64,000 nt of DNA from Croceivirga sp. (GCA_028281025.1 JANQKR010000027.1:83686-147685); one strand, 5' to 3'. Shown: positions 16,792 through 24,982, counted from the stretch's first letter. Translations and numbers: made by a program. The notes: generated from the sequence alone by a model not told the origin.

Positions 16792-17097
16792 TTATAAGAA
16801 CCTATCGGCCTCATCCCTATCTTTATCCATATACTTTTTAATTTGGCGCTCTTCCCAGGATTTGGAAAACAGTAGATTCCAGTTAAAGGTTTTTATAGCA
16901 TGAAAACCTAAGCCCAAACCCCATAAAAAGGGGGTGAAAAAATGATGAAGCTGCCAAAAATTATCGGTATGTTGAGACAAATTGATCAGAATAAAAGTAT
17001 TGATGATGAGGTATATGGAAAAGTGTATGTAGAACCCTTTGATCTCATCAACACGCTTTTTTGCCCTTTTTAGCTTTTCTTGTTCCAAACTGTCCAT
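16792..17097 (-). CDS. 2TM domain protein (array copy 4)
   Basis: 101 residues from ATG 17097 (MDSLEQEKLKRAKKRV); an in-frame ATG at 17109 would overlap the upstream gene by 10 bp. DEIKGFYIH, TM1 (FSIYLIINTFILINLSQ), loop, TM2 (FFTPFLWGLGLGFHAIKTF) and WEERQIKKYMDKDRDE. There are 7 bp to copy 5. Confidence 0.85.
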   Translation of the reverse strand: MDSLEQEKLKRAKKRVDEIKGFYIHFSIYLIINTFILINLSQHTDNFWQLHHFFTPFLWGLGLGFHAIKTFNWNLLFSKSWEERQIKKYMDKDRDEADRFL

Positions 17098-17099
17098 GC

Positions 17100-17405
17100 T
17101 TATTGCCATTTTCTTTGATTTTCGTCTTTGTCCATCAATTCCTTAATTTTTCGTTTTTCCCAATCCTTGCCAAAGAAGGGATTCAGGTTAAAGGTTCCTA
17201 TGGCATGGAAAATCAATCCAATCCCCCAGCCAAAAGCGGCCCATAGGAACCACATATAACTCCAGCCATTGGTATAATAGTTTAAAATGGCCAGTCCAGT
17301 GATGACCAGTACATAGGATGTAAGGTTGCCATAGAACTTTTTGAGTTCATCCACCCGCTCTTTGGCCCTTAGGTATTTGTTTTCATCTTTTCGATAGTCC
17401 ATCAT
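17100..17405 (-). CDS. 2TM domain protein (array copy 3)
   Basis: 101 residues (MMDYRKDENKYLRAKERV). DELKKFYGN, TM1 (LTSYVLVITGLAILNYYT), TM2 (WAAFGWGIGLIFHAIGTF), NPFFGKDWEKRKIKELMDK. The TM2 and C-terminus resemble copies 1-2 more than 4-6, so the array falls into two subgroups. Confidence 0.85.
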   Translation of the reverse strand: MMDYRKDENKYLRAKERVDELKKFYGNLTSYVLVITGLAILNYYTNGWSYMWFLWAAFGWGIGLIFHAIGTFNLNPFFGKDWEKRKIKELMDKDENQRKWQ

Positions 17406-17432
17406 TATAGTTTTTTGTTGCTTTTCCTAATA

Positions 17433-17726
17433 TTACCACTCATCCTTATCCATCAATTCCCTGATCTTGCGCCTTTCCCAGTCCCTTCCAAAGAGACCCC
17501 CAATACCAAATAGTTTAATGGCTTTTAATGCAATGCCCAGCCCAACACCAAATACCACCCATAAAAACCAGGGATGGCTCCATTCATTCAAATAATAGTT
17601 AATTATCGCGACCACCACTATGGCCAATAGGCCCCTAAGGCAACGGCCATAGAACTTCCTTAGTTCCGTTACACGTTGGTTCGCTCGTAAATACTTACTG
17701 TCATTAATGCTATTGGGCTCTTCCAT
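17433..17726 (-). CDS. 2TM domain protein (array copy 2)
   Basis: 97 residues (MEEPNSINDSKYLRANQRV). TELRKFYGR, TM1 (GLLAIVVVAIINYYLN), TM2 (WVVFGVGLGIALKAIKLF), GLFGRDWERRKIRELMDKDEW. Separated from copy 3 by 27 bp. Confidence 0.85.
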   Translation of the reverse strand: MEEPNSINDSKYLRANQRVTELRKFYGRCLRGLLAIVVVAIINYYLNEWSHPWFLWVVFGVGLGIALKAIKLFGIGGLFGRDWERRKIRELMDKDEW

Positions 17727-17750
17727 TGGTCATCGCTTTTATAAAATTAC

Positions 17751-18029
17751 TTAAAAAGTATCGCTGTCCATCAATTCCTTGATCTTGCGTTCCTCCCAGT
17801 TTTTGCCCAGTATCGGATTATATCCAAATGCACAGAAACCATGGGCTACCAGGCCTATGCCCCAACCCAAGGCAGGAAAAATGACCCAGGGAAAACTGGT
17901 GGTAAAATAATTTAGCAGGGCCAATAATGAAATTATCCCAACATACACCGTTGCATGGGTATAAAACTCCTTGATTTCCTTTACTCGGGCCTTGGCCTTT
18001 TGATATCTGTACTCGTTTGTTGCTTCCAT
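17751..18029 (-). CDS. 2TM domain protein (array copy 1, first gene of the unit)
   Basis: 92 residues (MEATNEYRYQKAKARV). KEIKEFYTH, TM1 (ATVYVGIISLLALLNYFT), TM2 (IFPALGWGIGLVAHGFCAFG), NPILGKNWEERKIKELMD. It is the closest relative of the domain fused to the kinase (both have FTTSF/RTTSF, IFP, GWG and AFGYNP). It is preceded by about 350 bp that hold the conserved element at 18132-18166, so it opens the array transcript. Confidence 0.87.
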   Translation of the reverse strand: MEATNEYRYQKAKARVKEIKEFYTHATVYVGIISLLALLNYFTTSFPWVIFPALGWGIGLVAHGFCAFGYNPILGKNWEERKIKELMDSDTF

Positions 18030-18045
18030 AGTATTTTGTTTTTAG

Positions 18046-18070
18046 GTTGACTTGGACTTGGCCAGTCAAC
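18046..18070. promoter_or_regulatory. 7-bp inverted repeat in the 2TM leader
   Basis: GTTGACT (18046-18052) and AGTCAAC (18064-18070), 11 bp apart, lie 17 bp upstream of the first 2TM ATG. It could be an operator or an mRNA hairpin. Confidence 0.35.
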
Positions 18071-18131
18071 AGGTTGTTTTTTAATTACACTTCAAATATC
18101 CGTTAGGAAGGGCATGAAAGAAAAAAGGACT

Positions 18132-18166
18132 GACCGAACTGTATTTTTTGAGGGATGGGTTGTTGG
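18132..18166 (-). promoter_or_regulatory. Predicted LytTR-type operator, copy A (2TM array)
   Basis: On the + strand the element reads GACCGAACTGTATTTTTTG followed by AGGGATGGGTTGTTGG. It aligns with copies at 21521 and 24704. The two direct-repeat cores (ACTGTA 18138, GTTGTT 18159) start 21 bp apart, two helical turns. It lies 103 bp upstream of the 2TM array start. This copy is the most diverged of the three. Confidence 0.6.
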
Positions 18167-18380
18167 ATGACTTCCCCTCTTGGGATCTTACATCTTCACT
18201 ACTTGGAGTTCACTGCATTATCTAAATTAACGAATGATAAACGCTTATAAAAACGCAGATATTTAGATTTCGTTTTGTATCTTTTTTCTTGTTAAAAACA
18301 AAAGGGAATTGGATTTTTAAATGGTTTTTAAAAGTTACATATCATTTTGTTGGAACCTACTAAAGATTAAAGGAAATATT

Positions 18381-19316
18381 ATGAAAACGAAAAGTAAAAT
18401 TGCCATCATTGTCCTTATGGGAATTAGTTCCGGAATTATGGCACAAGACCAAACAATAAACGGCACAACGTTTAAAACAAACGGAAATGTGGGGGTCGGC
18501 ACTATCAATCCAAATTATAAATTAAGTGTCGCAGATGGAATCTTTAACGTAGAAAAAAATGGGGATTATTATGGTTTTTGGGTTGAAAATAAACTAAGGA
18601 CTGACAATCCCAAAATGAATTTAGGTTCATGGTATAATGCAAGAGGTGGTATTTCATTCAATTATCCTGGATATTATATGACATTTGACACCCAAAGGGG
18701 AGCAACTGTTTATTCAAATACATTGGTGCTCAAAGATGGTAAAGTAGGTGTAGGAACCGTTAGTCCAACTGAAAAATTCAATCTCCATGAAGGCAGGTTA
18801 AAAATTTCAAATGACTCGACCCAAGATTTATATATATGGAGTTATGCCAACGAACCTGCAAAAATCATGACCGGAGGAAATAATCTAAGTAGGGGGATTC
18901 AGTTAGGAAGGAGCAACACCCCCTTATTTCTTTTGGATAGAGTAAGTATAGGAAGTTCCAATGATACCCCAAGCGGGTATAAACTTGCCGTGGACGGGAA
19001 AACAATTGTGGAGGAAATAAAGGTTACCTTATCCGAAGATTGGCCCGACTACGTATTTGACAGTGATTATGAATTGCCCTCGTTGAGCGAAGTAGAAGAT
19101 CACATAAAAGAAAATGGGCATTTAAAAGGTATTCCAAGTTCCATGGAAATAGAGGAAAATGGAATTTTCCTTGGAGAAATGGATTCCAAATTGCTGCAAA
19201 AAATTGAGGAGCTAACACTTTACACGATCCAACAAGAAAAACAAATGCAGAAGCAATCGGAAGAAATCGAGGAATTAAAAAGACTTGTTCAAAAGTTACT
19301 CGAATCGAAACAATAA
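18381..19316 (+). CDS. Secreted tail-fibre-like coiled-coil protein
   Basis: 311 residues from ATG 18381 (MKTKSKIAIIVLMG...GIMAQ, signal peptide). The body carries VGVGT-x-x-P turns (NVGVGTINPNYKL, KVGVGTVSPTEKF) like phage-fibre or adhesin stalks. The C-terminal about 90 residues (DWPDYVFDSDYELPSLSEVEDHI...GHLKGIPS...LTLYTIQQEKQ) form the segment that precedes a coiled coil in many Bacteroidota secreted proteins. A close paralogue of this C-terminus is at 47081. The gene is AT-richer by eye than its neighbours and points against them, sitting between the 2TM array and the kinase, so it may have been inserted there. Confidence 0.75.
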   Translation: MKTKSKIAIIVLMGISSGIMAQDQTINGTTFKTNGNVGVGTINPNYKLSVADGIFNVEKNGDYYGFWVENKLRTDNPKMNLGSWYNARGGISFNYPGYYMTFDTQRGATVYSNTLVLKDGKVGVGTVSPTEKFNLHEGRLKISNDSTQDLYIWSYANEPAKIMTGGNNLSRGIQLGRSNTPLFLLDRVSIGSSNDTPSGYKLAVDGKTIVEEIKVTLSEDWPDYVFDSDYELPSLSEVEDHIKENGHLKGIPSSMEIEENGIFLGEMDSKLLQKIEELTLYTIQQEKQMQKQSEEIEELKRLVQKLLESKQ

Positions 19317-19405
19317 GAGGCTTAGCACAAAACCCGATCCGTTGCGTTCAATTTATCCACCAAAAAAAATCATTGAAAAATGAAAAGATGGCCATTGCAA
19401 GCTGT

Positions 19406-19435
19406 CTTTTTAAACCAACCAAGACTGGTTAAAAG
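19406..19435. terminator. Possible bidirectional terminator
   Basis: Arms CTTTTTAAACCA (19406-19417) and TGGTTAAAAG (19426-19435) pair with a small bulge. It lies between the convergent stops at 19316 and 19466. Confidence 0.5.
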
Positions 19436-19465
19436 ATGAATGATGATGCACACGCCCAAGTGGTT

Positions 19466-20788
19466 TCAAAAATCCTCCTTCTCCATCAATTCCCGTATCT
19501 TTTTCTCTTCCCATCGTTTGCCCCATAGTGGATTGTAGCCAAAGGCCTCCATCCCATGGGCCATAACACCAAAGCCCCAACCTGCGGTGGGAAAAATGGC
19601 CCAAAGAAAACTGGTGGTCCTAAAATTGAGCCACCACAGAAAGGGAATCACCAGGCCATAGGCAATAAGGTTCCCATAGAATCCCTTTATCGCCTCCACC
19701 CGCTCCTTGGCCTTCAAGTAGCGTTTTTCCTCAATATGAGTTTCCTGGGTTTCCATAACGGAAATCTGTCTGGACAACATGGGCAATTGTACACTAAAAT
19801 CCTTGTTGGTCTTGGCAATACGGACCTCCCTATCGGTTAAAATGGAATAGCGCTGTCGAATATTCTGTAGCCCTACCCCACTGCTCTTTTTTACCACTTG
19901 TTTTTCCTGAAGGTTATTACTTACCGCCAACATCCCACTATCCTCATACACTTTTATGTGAAGGGGTTTGGAAGAAGTCACCACATTGTGCTTTACCGCG
20001 TTTTCCAGCAAAAGTTGAAGGGAAAGGGGGACTATTTTAGCATCGGGATCAGTGGCCTGCTCCGGAATATCAAACACGATACTATCCTCAAACCGCATTT
20101 TTAATAGGCGTACATAGGTACGTGCAAAGTTGAGTTCTTCATCCACAGTAACCAAATCCTTATTTTTTTGCTCCAACACATAGCGGTATACCTTGGAAAG
20201 CGAAGTGGTGAATTTTTGGGCCTGATGGGGGTCTTCCTCTATTAAACTGGTCAATACATTGAGGCTATTGAACAGAAAGTGGGGATCCAATTGGTTCTTA
20301 AGGGCATCAAACCGTGCAGAAGCGGTACCGGCGATAATCTTTTGCTCCTTTACTTCCTTTTTCTGTAGCGCCCGATAAAAATAAAACGCATGGAAAAATA
20401 AAATGGCTATGATGGTAATGACCACCGTAAAGACATAACTCTCCGGTTCTTCCTTTTCAAAAAATTTGACAATCCCGTTACCCGTGTAATAAAAATAAAT
20501 AAGGTAACGCAGGACAACTATGGTCAAAAGGGAAAAGACAAAAGACCCAAGAGCGCCCAGCCAGAGTCTTTTTTTAGGGTCCGTTTCCCAGTTAAAACGC
20601 AAGTTCAGACCATCGTAATAGTAAGAGTTCACCGCGGTAAGTGAGAAGGAAAAAATAAAGTCCACAAGTATTTGTGGACCAATGTTCTCCCAGGAATAAT
20701 CACCATCGCCATAAACGATAATATCGAAGAAGACGACCACAACGGTGATTACCAGTGAAATCTTTATGACTTTTACGAGGGTGTTCAT
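19466..20788 (-). CDS. LytS-type histidine kinase fused to a C-terminal 2TM domain
   Basis: 440 residues. Four N-terminal TM segments (about 8-25, 40-55, 76-100, 118-138). His_kinase domain with phospho-acceptor H170 (QLDPHFLFNSLN), N-box LLENAVKHN (N263), G-box SGVGLQNIRQRY (303-314) and a normal kinase ending near VQLPML (338). After only six linker residues (SRQISV) a complete 2TM domain follows (345-440: METQETHIEEKRYLKAKERV ... WEEKKIRELMEK). This segment starts with Met345, is 96 residues long like the stand-alone copies, and could also be made from the internal ATG at 19756. Upstream, it is 3 bp after the secreted protein gene (20792), so it is cotranscribed with it. Confidence 0.92.
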   Translation of the reverse strand: MNTLVKVIKISLVITVVVVFFDIIVYGDGDYSWENIGPQILVDFIFSFSLTAVNSYYYDGLNLRFNWETDPKKRLWLGALGSFVFSLLTIVVLRYLIYFYYTGNGIVKFFEKEEPESYVFTVVITIIAILFFHAFYFYRALQKKEVKEQKIIAGTASARFDALKNQLDPHFLFNSLNVLTSLIEEDPHQAQKFTTSLSKVYRYVLEQKNKDLVTVDEELNFARTYVRLLKMRFEDSIVFDIPEQATDPDAKIVPLSLQLLLENAVKHNVVTSSKPLHIKVYEDSGMLAVSNNLQEKQVVKKSSGVGLQNIRQRYSILTDREVRIAKTNKDFSVQLPMLSRQISVMETQETHIEEKRYLKAKERVEAIKGFYGNLIAYGLVIPFLWWLNFRTTSFLWAIFPTAGWGFGVMAHGMEAFGYNPLWGKRWEEKKIRELMEKEDF

Positions 20789-20791
20789 TAT

Positions 20792-21433
20792 TTAGCCTTT
20801 ACATTGCTCCAAAACCTGCTTGGCCTGATCTTGGCCCCAACTTGGATAGAAGGGCGTATCGTTTTCAAAGGTAGCGAATAGTTCCAAAGCCCTTTCCACA
20901 TCTTTGCAATAGGGCGTTGTATCCTTACCAAAATAGCGGGCAGAACCCATGTCCCAGTTCGCTTTTGAATACACTACCCTTGGGTTTTCGGGAGCCAATT
21001 GCAGGGCACGATTGTACAATTGTACATTTTTTCCTGATAACATTGGACCGTAGGTAGCTCCATCAAAAGCCATCCAAGCCGTATTGATCATTGCCTCCTG
21101 AACTACAATTTCAGCATTGTTTGGAGCAATTCTCTTGGCAATATCAACAAATTCCTTGGCCTTGTCCAAGCGTTGCCGCAACAGAGCTTCATCTTTTAAT
21201 CCAAACGCAGAGGTGGTATTCACCTGTGCCACGTAGTAATAGGGAATCCAATTGTCGTCCTCCGCCATAGCAATACGTTCAAATAGATTGGAAGCTTCCG
21301 TAATCTTCCCTTGGCCCCATAAATCCATGGCCTTGGACATTCCCTTGGTATATTGATCCTGTGCCGTTAGGGCAACCGTAATCAATAAGGCGCATACTGT
21401 TACAACTGTTCTGATCGATCTTTTGTTTTTCAT
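20792..21433 (-). CDS. Secreted TPR-like protein, cotranscribed with the kinase
   Basis: 213 residues from ATG 21433 (MKNKRSIRTVVTVCALLITVALTAQ, signal peptide); two further in-frame ATGs lie 18 and 30 bp upstream. Helical repeats typical of TPR proteins: AMDLWGQGKITEASNLFERIA, IPYYYVAQVN, NAEIVVQEAMINTAWMAFD, NVQLYNRALQLAPENPRVVYSKAN. It has two Cys near the end (YCKDVERA, LEQCKG). No enzymatic motif. Its position directly before a membrane kinase suggests a periplasmic sensor or accessory, which is inference. The operator-like element at 21521 is 88 bp upstream. Confidence 0.8.
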   Translation of the reverse strand: MKNKRSIRTVVTVCALLITVALTAQDQYTKGMSKAMDLWGQGKITEASNLFERIAMAEDDNWIPYYYVAQVNTTSAFGLKDEALLRQRLDKAKEFVDIAKRIAPNNAEIVVQEAMINTAWMAFDGATYGPMLSGKNVQLYNRALQLAPENPRVVYSKANWDMGSARYFGKDTTPYCKDVERALELFATFENDTPFYPSWGQDQAKQVLEQCKG

Positions 21434-21520
21434 GACTGTTCGTGTTTTCATTGCTGTATTCATTTATTCTTGATGTCACCGTAAAATTCGGTGCTCCATT
21501 GGACGTTGGGCAATCCCATT

Positions 21521-21555
21521 GACCGAATTGTAAATTTTTGGGGATGGATTGTAGG
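21521..21555 (-). promoter_or_regulatory. Predicted LytTR-type operator, copy B (TPR-kinase unit)
   Basis: Two exact ATTGTA repeats at 21527-21532 and 21548-21553, 21 bp start to start, with a shared GGGATGG block between. It begins GACCGA like copy A. It lies 88 bp before ATG 21433. Confidence 0.7.
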
Positions 21556-21563
21556 TTTTCCCT

Positions 21564-21738
21564 TGTTTGATGTCTTAGGTTAGATGATAGAGGTTAGACG
21601 TTTAATGTCCGATTCCCAATTCCTCATTCCTGATTCTTGAAGTTGGAGGTTAGATTTCCTATTTCCGATATCTAATGTCTTACGTCTCATGTCTTACGTC
21701 TTACGTCTCATATCTCATATCTCATATCTCAAAATTGA
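21564..21738 (+). repeat. Phased heptamer array, 25 units
   Basis: 175 bp divide without gaps into 25 seven-base units, every one ending in A (examples TGTCTTA, GGTTAGA, CGTCTCA, TATCTCA; general form NNTYYNA). Several units recur exactly: TGTCTTA three times, GGTTAGA three, TATCTCA three in a row. Non-coding. It fills most of the space between copy B of the operator and the DoxX gene. Confidence 0.85.
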
Positions 21739-21847
21739 CAAACTTGTGGGACGTACTACAAGTCCGTAGTGGAAATCCATAGCTCAAATATTTTCATATC
21801 TGCCTTAAAATGAGTATTTTATAAAGGGCTTACAAAAAAGTACGACT

Positions 21848-22270
21848 ATGGGAACTATTAAAAAACTGAATAAGTGGGCCAATGCCCACACCTACTACCC
21901 GTTGGACCTGGTTAGGATAGCCTTGGGAGGCTTTCTTTTCTATAAGGGCGTTGAATTTATGAACAATCAGGGTAGAATGTTGGAATTAATGCAACCCTTT
22001 GATGGAATGGCTTTGGAAATGGTAGTCCTTCACTACATTGCGCCGGCACACTTTCTCGGTGGCATTTTGATCGTCCTGGGATTGTTGACGCGTTGGGTAA
22101 CCATTGCCCAACTCCCTATTTTGATTGGGGCCGTATTGACCAATTTTTTGGGCACCATGGACATTACCAACCTTATTCTTTCCCTGGTCACTTTGTTACT
22201 CTGTATTTTCTTTTCCATCTATGGCTCGGGGAAACACTCGGCCGATTATTTCCTTAAAATGCAGCAGTAA
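21848..22270 (+). CDS. DoxX family membrane protein
   Basis: 140 residues with four TM segments: YPLDLVRIALGGFLFYKGVEF (N-terminal DoxX helix with the Arg-Ile-x-x-G pattern), HYIAPAHFLGGILIVLGLLTRW, AQLPILIGAVLTNFLG and LILSLVTLLLCIFFSIYGSG. DoxX-type proteins are small quinone-related or accessory membrane proteins, with exact role unknown in this branch. Divergent from the kinase unit. The 209 bp after it (22271-22479) show no gene. Confidence 0.88.
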   Translation: MGTIKKLNKWANAHTYYPLDLVRIALGGFLFYKGVEFMNNQGRMLELMQPFDGMALEMVVLHYIAPAHFLGGILIVLGLLTRWVTIAQLPILIGAVLTNFLGTMDITNLILSLVTLLLCIFFSIYGSGKHSADYFLKMQQ

Positions 22271-22479
22271 GCTTTTGTCCAGAGTTTTGACAAGGGTTCC
22301 AAGAAACCGGTGCATTCGCGTCAATACAAATTTTTGGGGCAATCGATCAATTAAACCCTGATGTTGTCCAAATACACATCTCCGTTGTTATTTAGCTTCC
22401 CTATCCATTCCTGTCACTACACATGACCATTAAAAAAATTCGCATCCCCAATTTTATGCATCCTTGATCCAGTAAGATT

Positions 22480-24642
22480 TTACAAGTTATCCAACTGGTT
22501 GCTTTTCTTATCATCACTCAAGGTCCAAAAGAAGCCCACAAAGAAGAAACTGTCCGCTGCGGGACGCACGGCCCTGCGTTCAAAAACCCCAACATTGTTG
22601 GGCGCATCCGCATATTGGTAATTATTGATGTTGTTTATTCCCAAAATATTGTTTATCGAAAAGAACAGGATCTTTTGCTGATCGATCAAATAGGCCCAAT
22701 TAAAGCTTAGATTTTGGAACGGTCTGGTCCTTTCGGCCAAAAACTCCGGTTTATTAGGGTTGTCATAAGGTCTCCCTGAACCATGTAGATAGGTTAACCC
22801 TATTTGTGAGCGGAGTTTGTCCGCCCAATATTTGGTCACAATTGAAAAACTGTGCTTCGGCGCAAAATTGGGAGTGGCCGCTTCGGGAAAGTTGCGAAAA
22901 TCCCTTTCGGTATCCAAATAACTATAAGAAATCCAATAATCCAGGTTGTCTATACTTTTATTGTCCCGCCAAAAAATATCCAGTCCGGTGGCATATCCAC
23001 TTCCGTTATTCGAATATTCAGAGTCGAACTGCGGAAATTGGGTATTGAACTTTACCAAATCATCGTAGTCTTTGTAAAAGGCCTCCGCGCGAAAGGTCTT
23101 CCCATCGTTTAAGTACTGGTAATTAAAGATATAGTGCGATGTTTTTTCCGAGGTCACACTTCGATCATATTTAAGTACATCCCGTATGGGGTTCTGGTAA
23201 AAGTCACCATAGGCCACAGAAAATTGGGAGAATTCCCCGCTTTTATAGGCCAATGACAATCTGGGGGAAATGGTCAATTCATCCAAAACCGAAGGACGCT
23301 CTGCCCTTCCCCCCAGCTTTAGGGCAAAATCGTTGCTAAAAAAGATATCCGTTTCCAAAAAACCTGCCCAAAGCACATCATCAAAACTACTTTCAAAAGA
23401 AAAACCGTCCGGTTGTTCCACGTTTTCCTTAAAATTGGTATGAAACACTTCGGCTCCCATATTTAACTCAAATCTATTACTGAAGCTTTTGGAGACCTTG
23501 GCTTTTAAATGACCCGCAGTTTCGTTGTTTTCTATGGCATTATCAAAGACCAGAATACTATTGGTGTCCCTGGATACGCTGGCCCCCAAGCTCACGCCCC
23601 AGTCGCTCTCGAAAAAATGTTTGTAACTGGAATTGAAATAGAGGTTGTTGTTCCGTAAACGAAAGCGGACAAAATCCTCGAAATTGATATCCTCCTGGTC
23701 AATATCCAAATTGGAATAGTTGAAGCTTGTATACAATTTGAAGATGGTTCTATCGCCCTTGCTTCTAAAGACCCCTTCTCCCTGAATCGATTCAAAGGGT
23801 TTGTTCCATCGCACCCCTTGGGTGGAAGGTATTAAGGTCTCATAAGGGGCCAAATTGACGTATTGGGTGCTGAAACTTAGGGATTCCTTGCCCCAAATTT
23901 CGGTATGTCCCAATTGCGCCCCAACGGACATTGCCCCAATATCCGTTTTTTCCATATCGGGAACATCAATGGTATTCAATAACAGTACACTGGACAATGC
24001 TTGCCCGTATTCGGCGGAATAGCCCCCCGTGCTAAAGGTGATGCCCTTAAAAAGCATTGGGGAAAACCGACTTCTTGTCGGTATGTTCTGTGCAGTTCCA
24101 AAAAAAGGTTGGAATACCCTGATCCCATCAATAAATACCTGGGTTTCCTCAGCCCCACCACCCCTCACAAAAAGACGGCCGTCCTCGTTTATGGTGGTTG
24201 TCCCGGGAAGGGTCTGAAGCGCACCGACCACATCTGCCAAGGCTCCGGCTGTGGTTACAATGTCCAAAGGCTTTAAAACGGAAACCTTGGAATTGTCCCC
24301 GGCTTCGAAGGTTCCAGCCGTAAGGGTAACTCCCGTTAACTGATTAATCGCTTCGACCAATTTTATGTTGAGCTTCTGAAAATAGGAAACATCCCCCATT
24401 TCGTAGTGGGGGTCGTACCCCAAAACTGAAACGACCAGGGTTTGCGTTCCCGTTTCACCCGTTTCAAAGAAGAAAGCCCCGTTTTCATCCGTTGAGGCTC
24501 CATCATAGGTACCTTCCAAATACACATTGGCTCCGGAAATGCCATTTCCGGCCTTATCGGTGACTACTCCATTTATAGGGGTTTGGGCAGATGCAACCCA
24601 AACGGTAAGTAAGGTGGTTAAAAGTACGGTTAGGTTTTTCAT
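22480..24642 (-). CDS. TonB-dependent receptor with CarboxypepD_reg-like domain
   Basis: 720 residues from ATG 24642 (signal MKNLTVLLTTLLTVWVASAQ); an in-frame start 48 bp upstream would bury the signal. Order: carboxypeptidase-regulatory-like domain (about 20-105, NGVVTDKAGNGISGANVYLEG...), plug domain (about 120-225, GALADVVGALQTLPGTTTINEDGRLFVRGGGAEETQVFIDGI) and a 22-strand barrel to the end. There is no SusD partner next to it, so it is probably not a polysaccharide SusCD system. The cargo is unknown. Its leader carries the same operator-like element as the kinase and 2TM units, and its start context ACAGTC-ATGAAAAA matches that of the TPR gene. Confidence 0.92.
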   Translation of the reverse strand: MKNLTVLLTTLLTVWVASAQTPINGVVTDKAGNGISGANVYLEGTYDGASTDENGAFFFETGETGTQTLVVSVLGYDPHYEMGDVSYFQKLNIKLVEAINQLTGVTLTAGTFEAGDNSKVSVLKPLDIVTTAGALADVVGALQTLPGTTTINEDGRLFVRGGGAEETQVFIDGIRVFQPFFGTAQNIPTRSRFSPMLFKGITFSTGGYSAEYGQALSSVLLLNTIDVPDMEKTDIGAMSVGAQLGHTEIWGKESLSFSTQYVNLAPYETLIPSTQGVRWNKPFESIQGEGVFRSKGDRTIFKLYTSFNYSNLDIDQEDINFEDFVRFRLRNNNLYFNSSYKHFFESDWGVSLGASVSRDTNSILVFDNAIENNETAGHLKAKVSKSFSNRFELNMGAEVFHTNFKENVEQPDGFSFESSFDDVLWAGFLETDIFFSNDFALKLGGRAERPSVLDELTISPRLSLAYKSGEFSQFSVAYGDFYQNPIRDVLKYDRSVTSEKTSHYIFNYQYLNDGKTFRAEAFYKDYDDLVKFNTQFPQFDSEYSNNGSGYATGLDIFWRDNKSIDNLDYWISYSYLDTERDFRNFPEAATPNFAPKHSFSIVTKYWADKLRSQIGLTYLHGSGRPYDNPNKPEFLAERTRPFQNLSFNWAYLIDQQKILFFSINNILGINNINNYQYADAPNNVGVFERRAVRPAADSFFFVGFFWTLSDDKKSNQLDNL

Positions 24643-24703
24643 GACTGTTTGTTTTTTGATACCCCAAAAGTCATGTATTGGTCCAATCAAAGAAATTTAG
24701 GTC

Positions 24704-24738
24704 TACCCAATTGTAGCTTTATAGGGATGGATTGTATC
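24704..24738 (-). promoter_or_regulatory. Predicted LytTR-type operator, copy C (TonB receptor)
   Basis: ATTGTA at 24710-24715 and again at 24731-24736, 21 bp start to start, separated by GCTTTATAGGGATGG. It is 62 bp upstream of the receptor ATG. Confidence 0.7.
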
Positions 24739-24788
24739 CTGTCAAACAGCCAAAACCATAGTGTACCCATGGCTTTCGCGCATCTTTT

Positions 24789-24819
24789 TTTGATTCTAAC
24801 CCTTTTATTATTAGATTTT
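24789..24819 (+). promoter_or_regulatory. Bacteroidetes-type promoter
   Basis: TTTG (24789-24792), 19-bp spacer, TAGATTTT (24812-24819; one mismatch to TAnnTTTG). It would start transcription near 24826, leaving a leader of about 155 nt before the gene at 24983. The leader shows no recognised riboswitch. Confidence 0.55.
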
Positions 24820-24982
24820 TAGTATATTATGAGAACTCAGAGTCATTCTTGCCCAGCGCAATCACAGAAGTTTCCCCGCATTGAATATCCGATCTCCGTA
24901 GCTGTACGGAAAATGTTTGGCCAATTCGCCAAATAGAAAGAATATCCTTTTATCTAAACACATAACCAATAAATCAAAGTAG

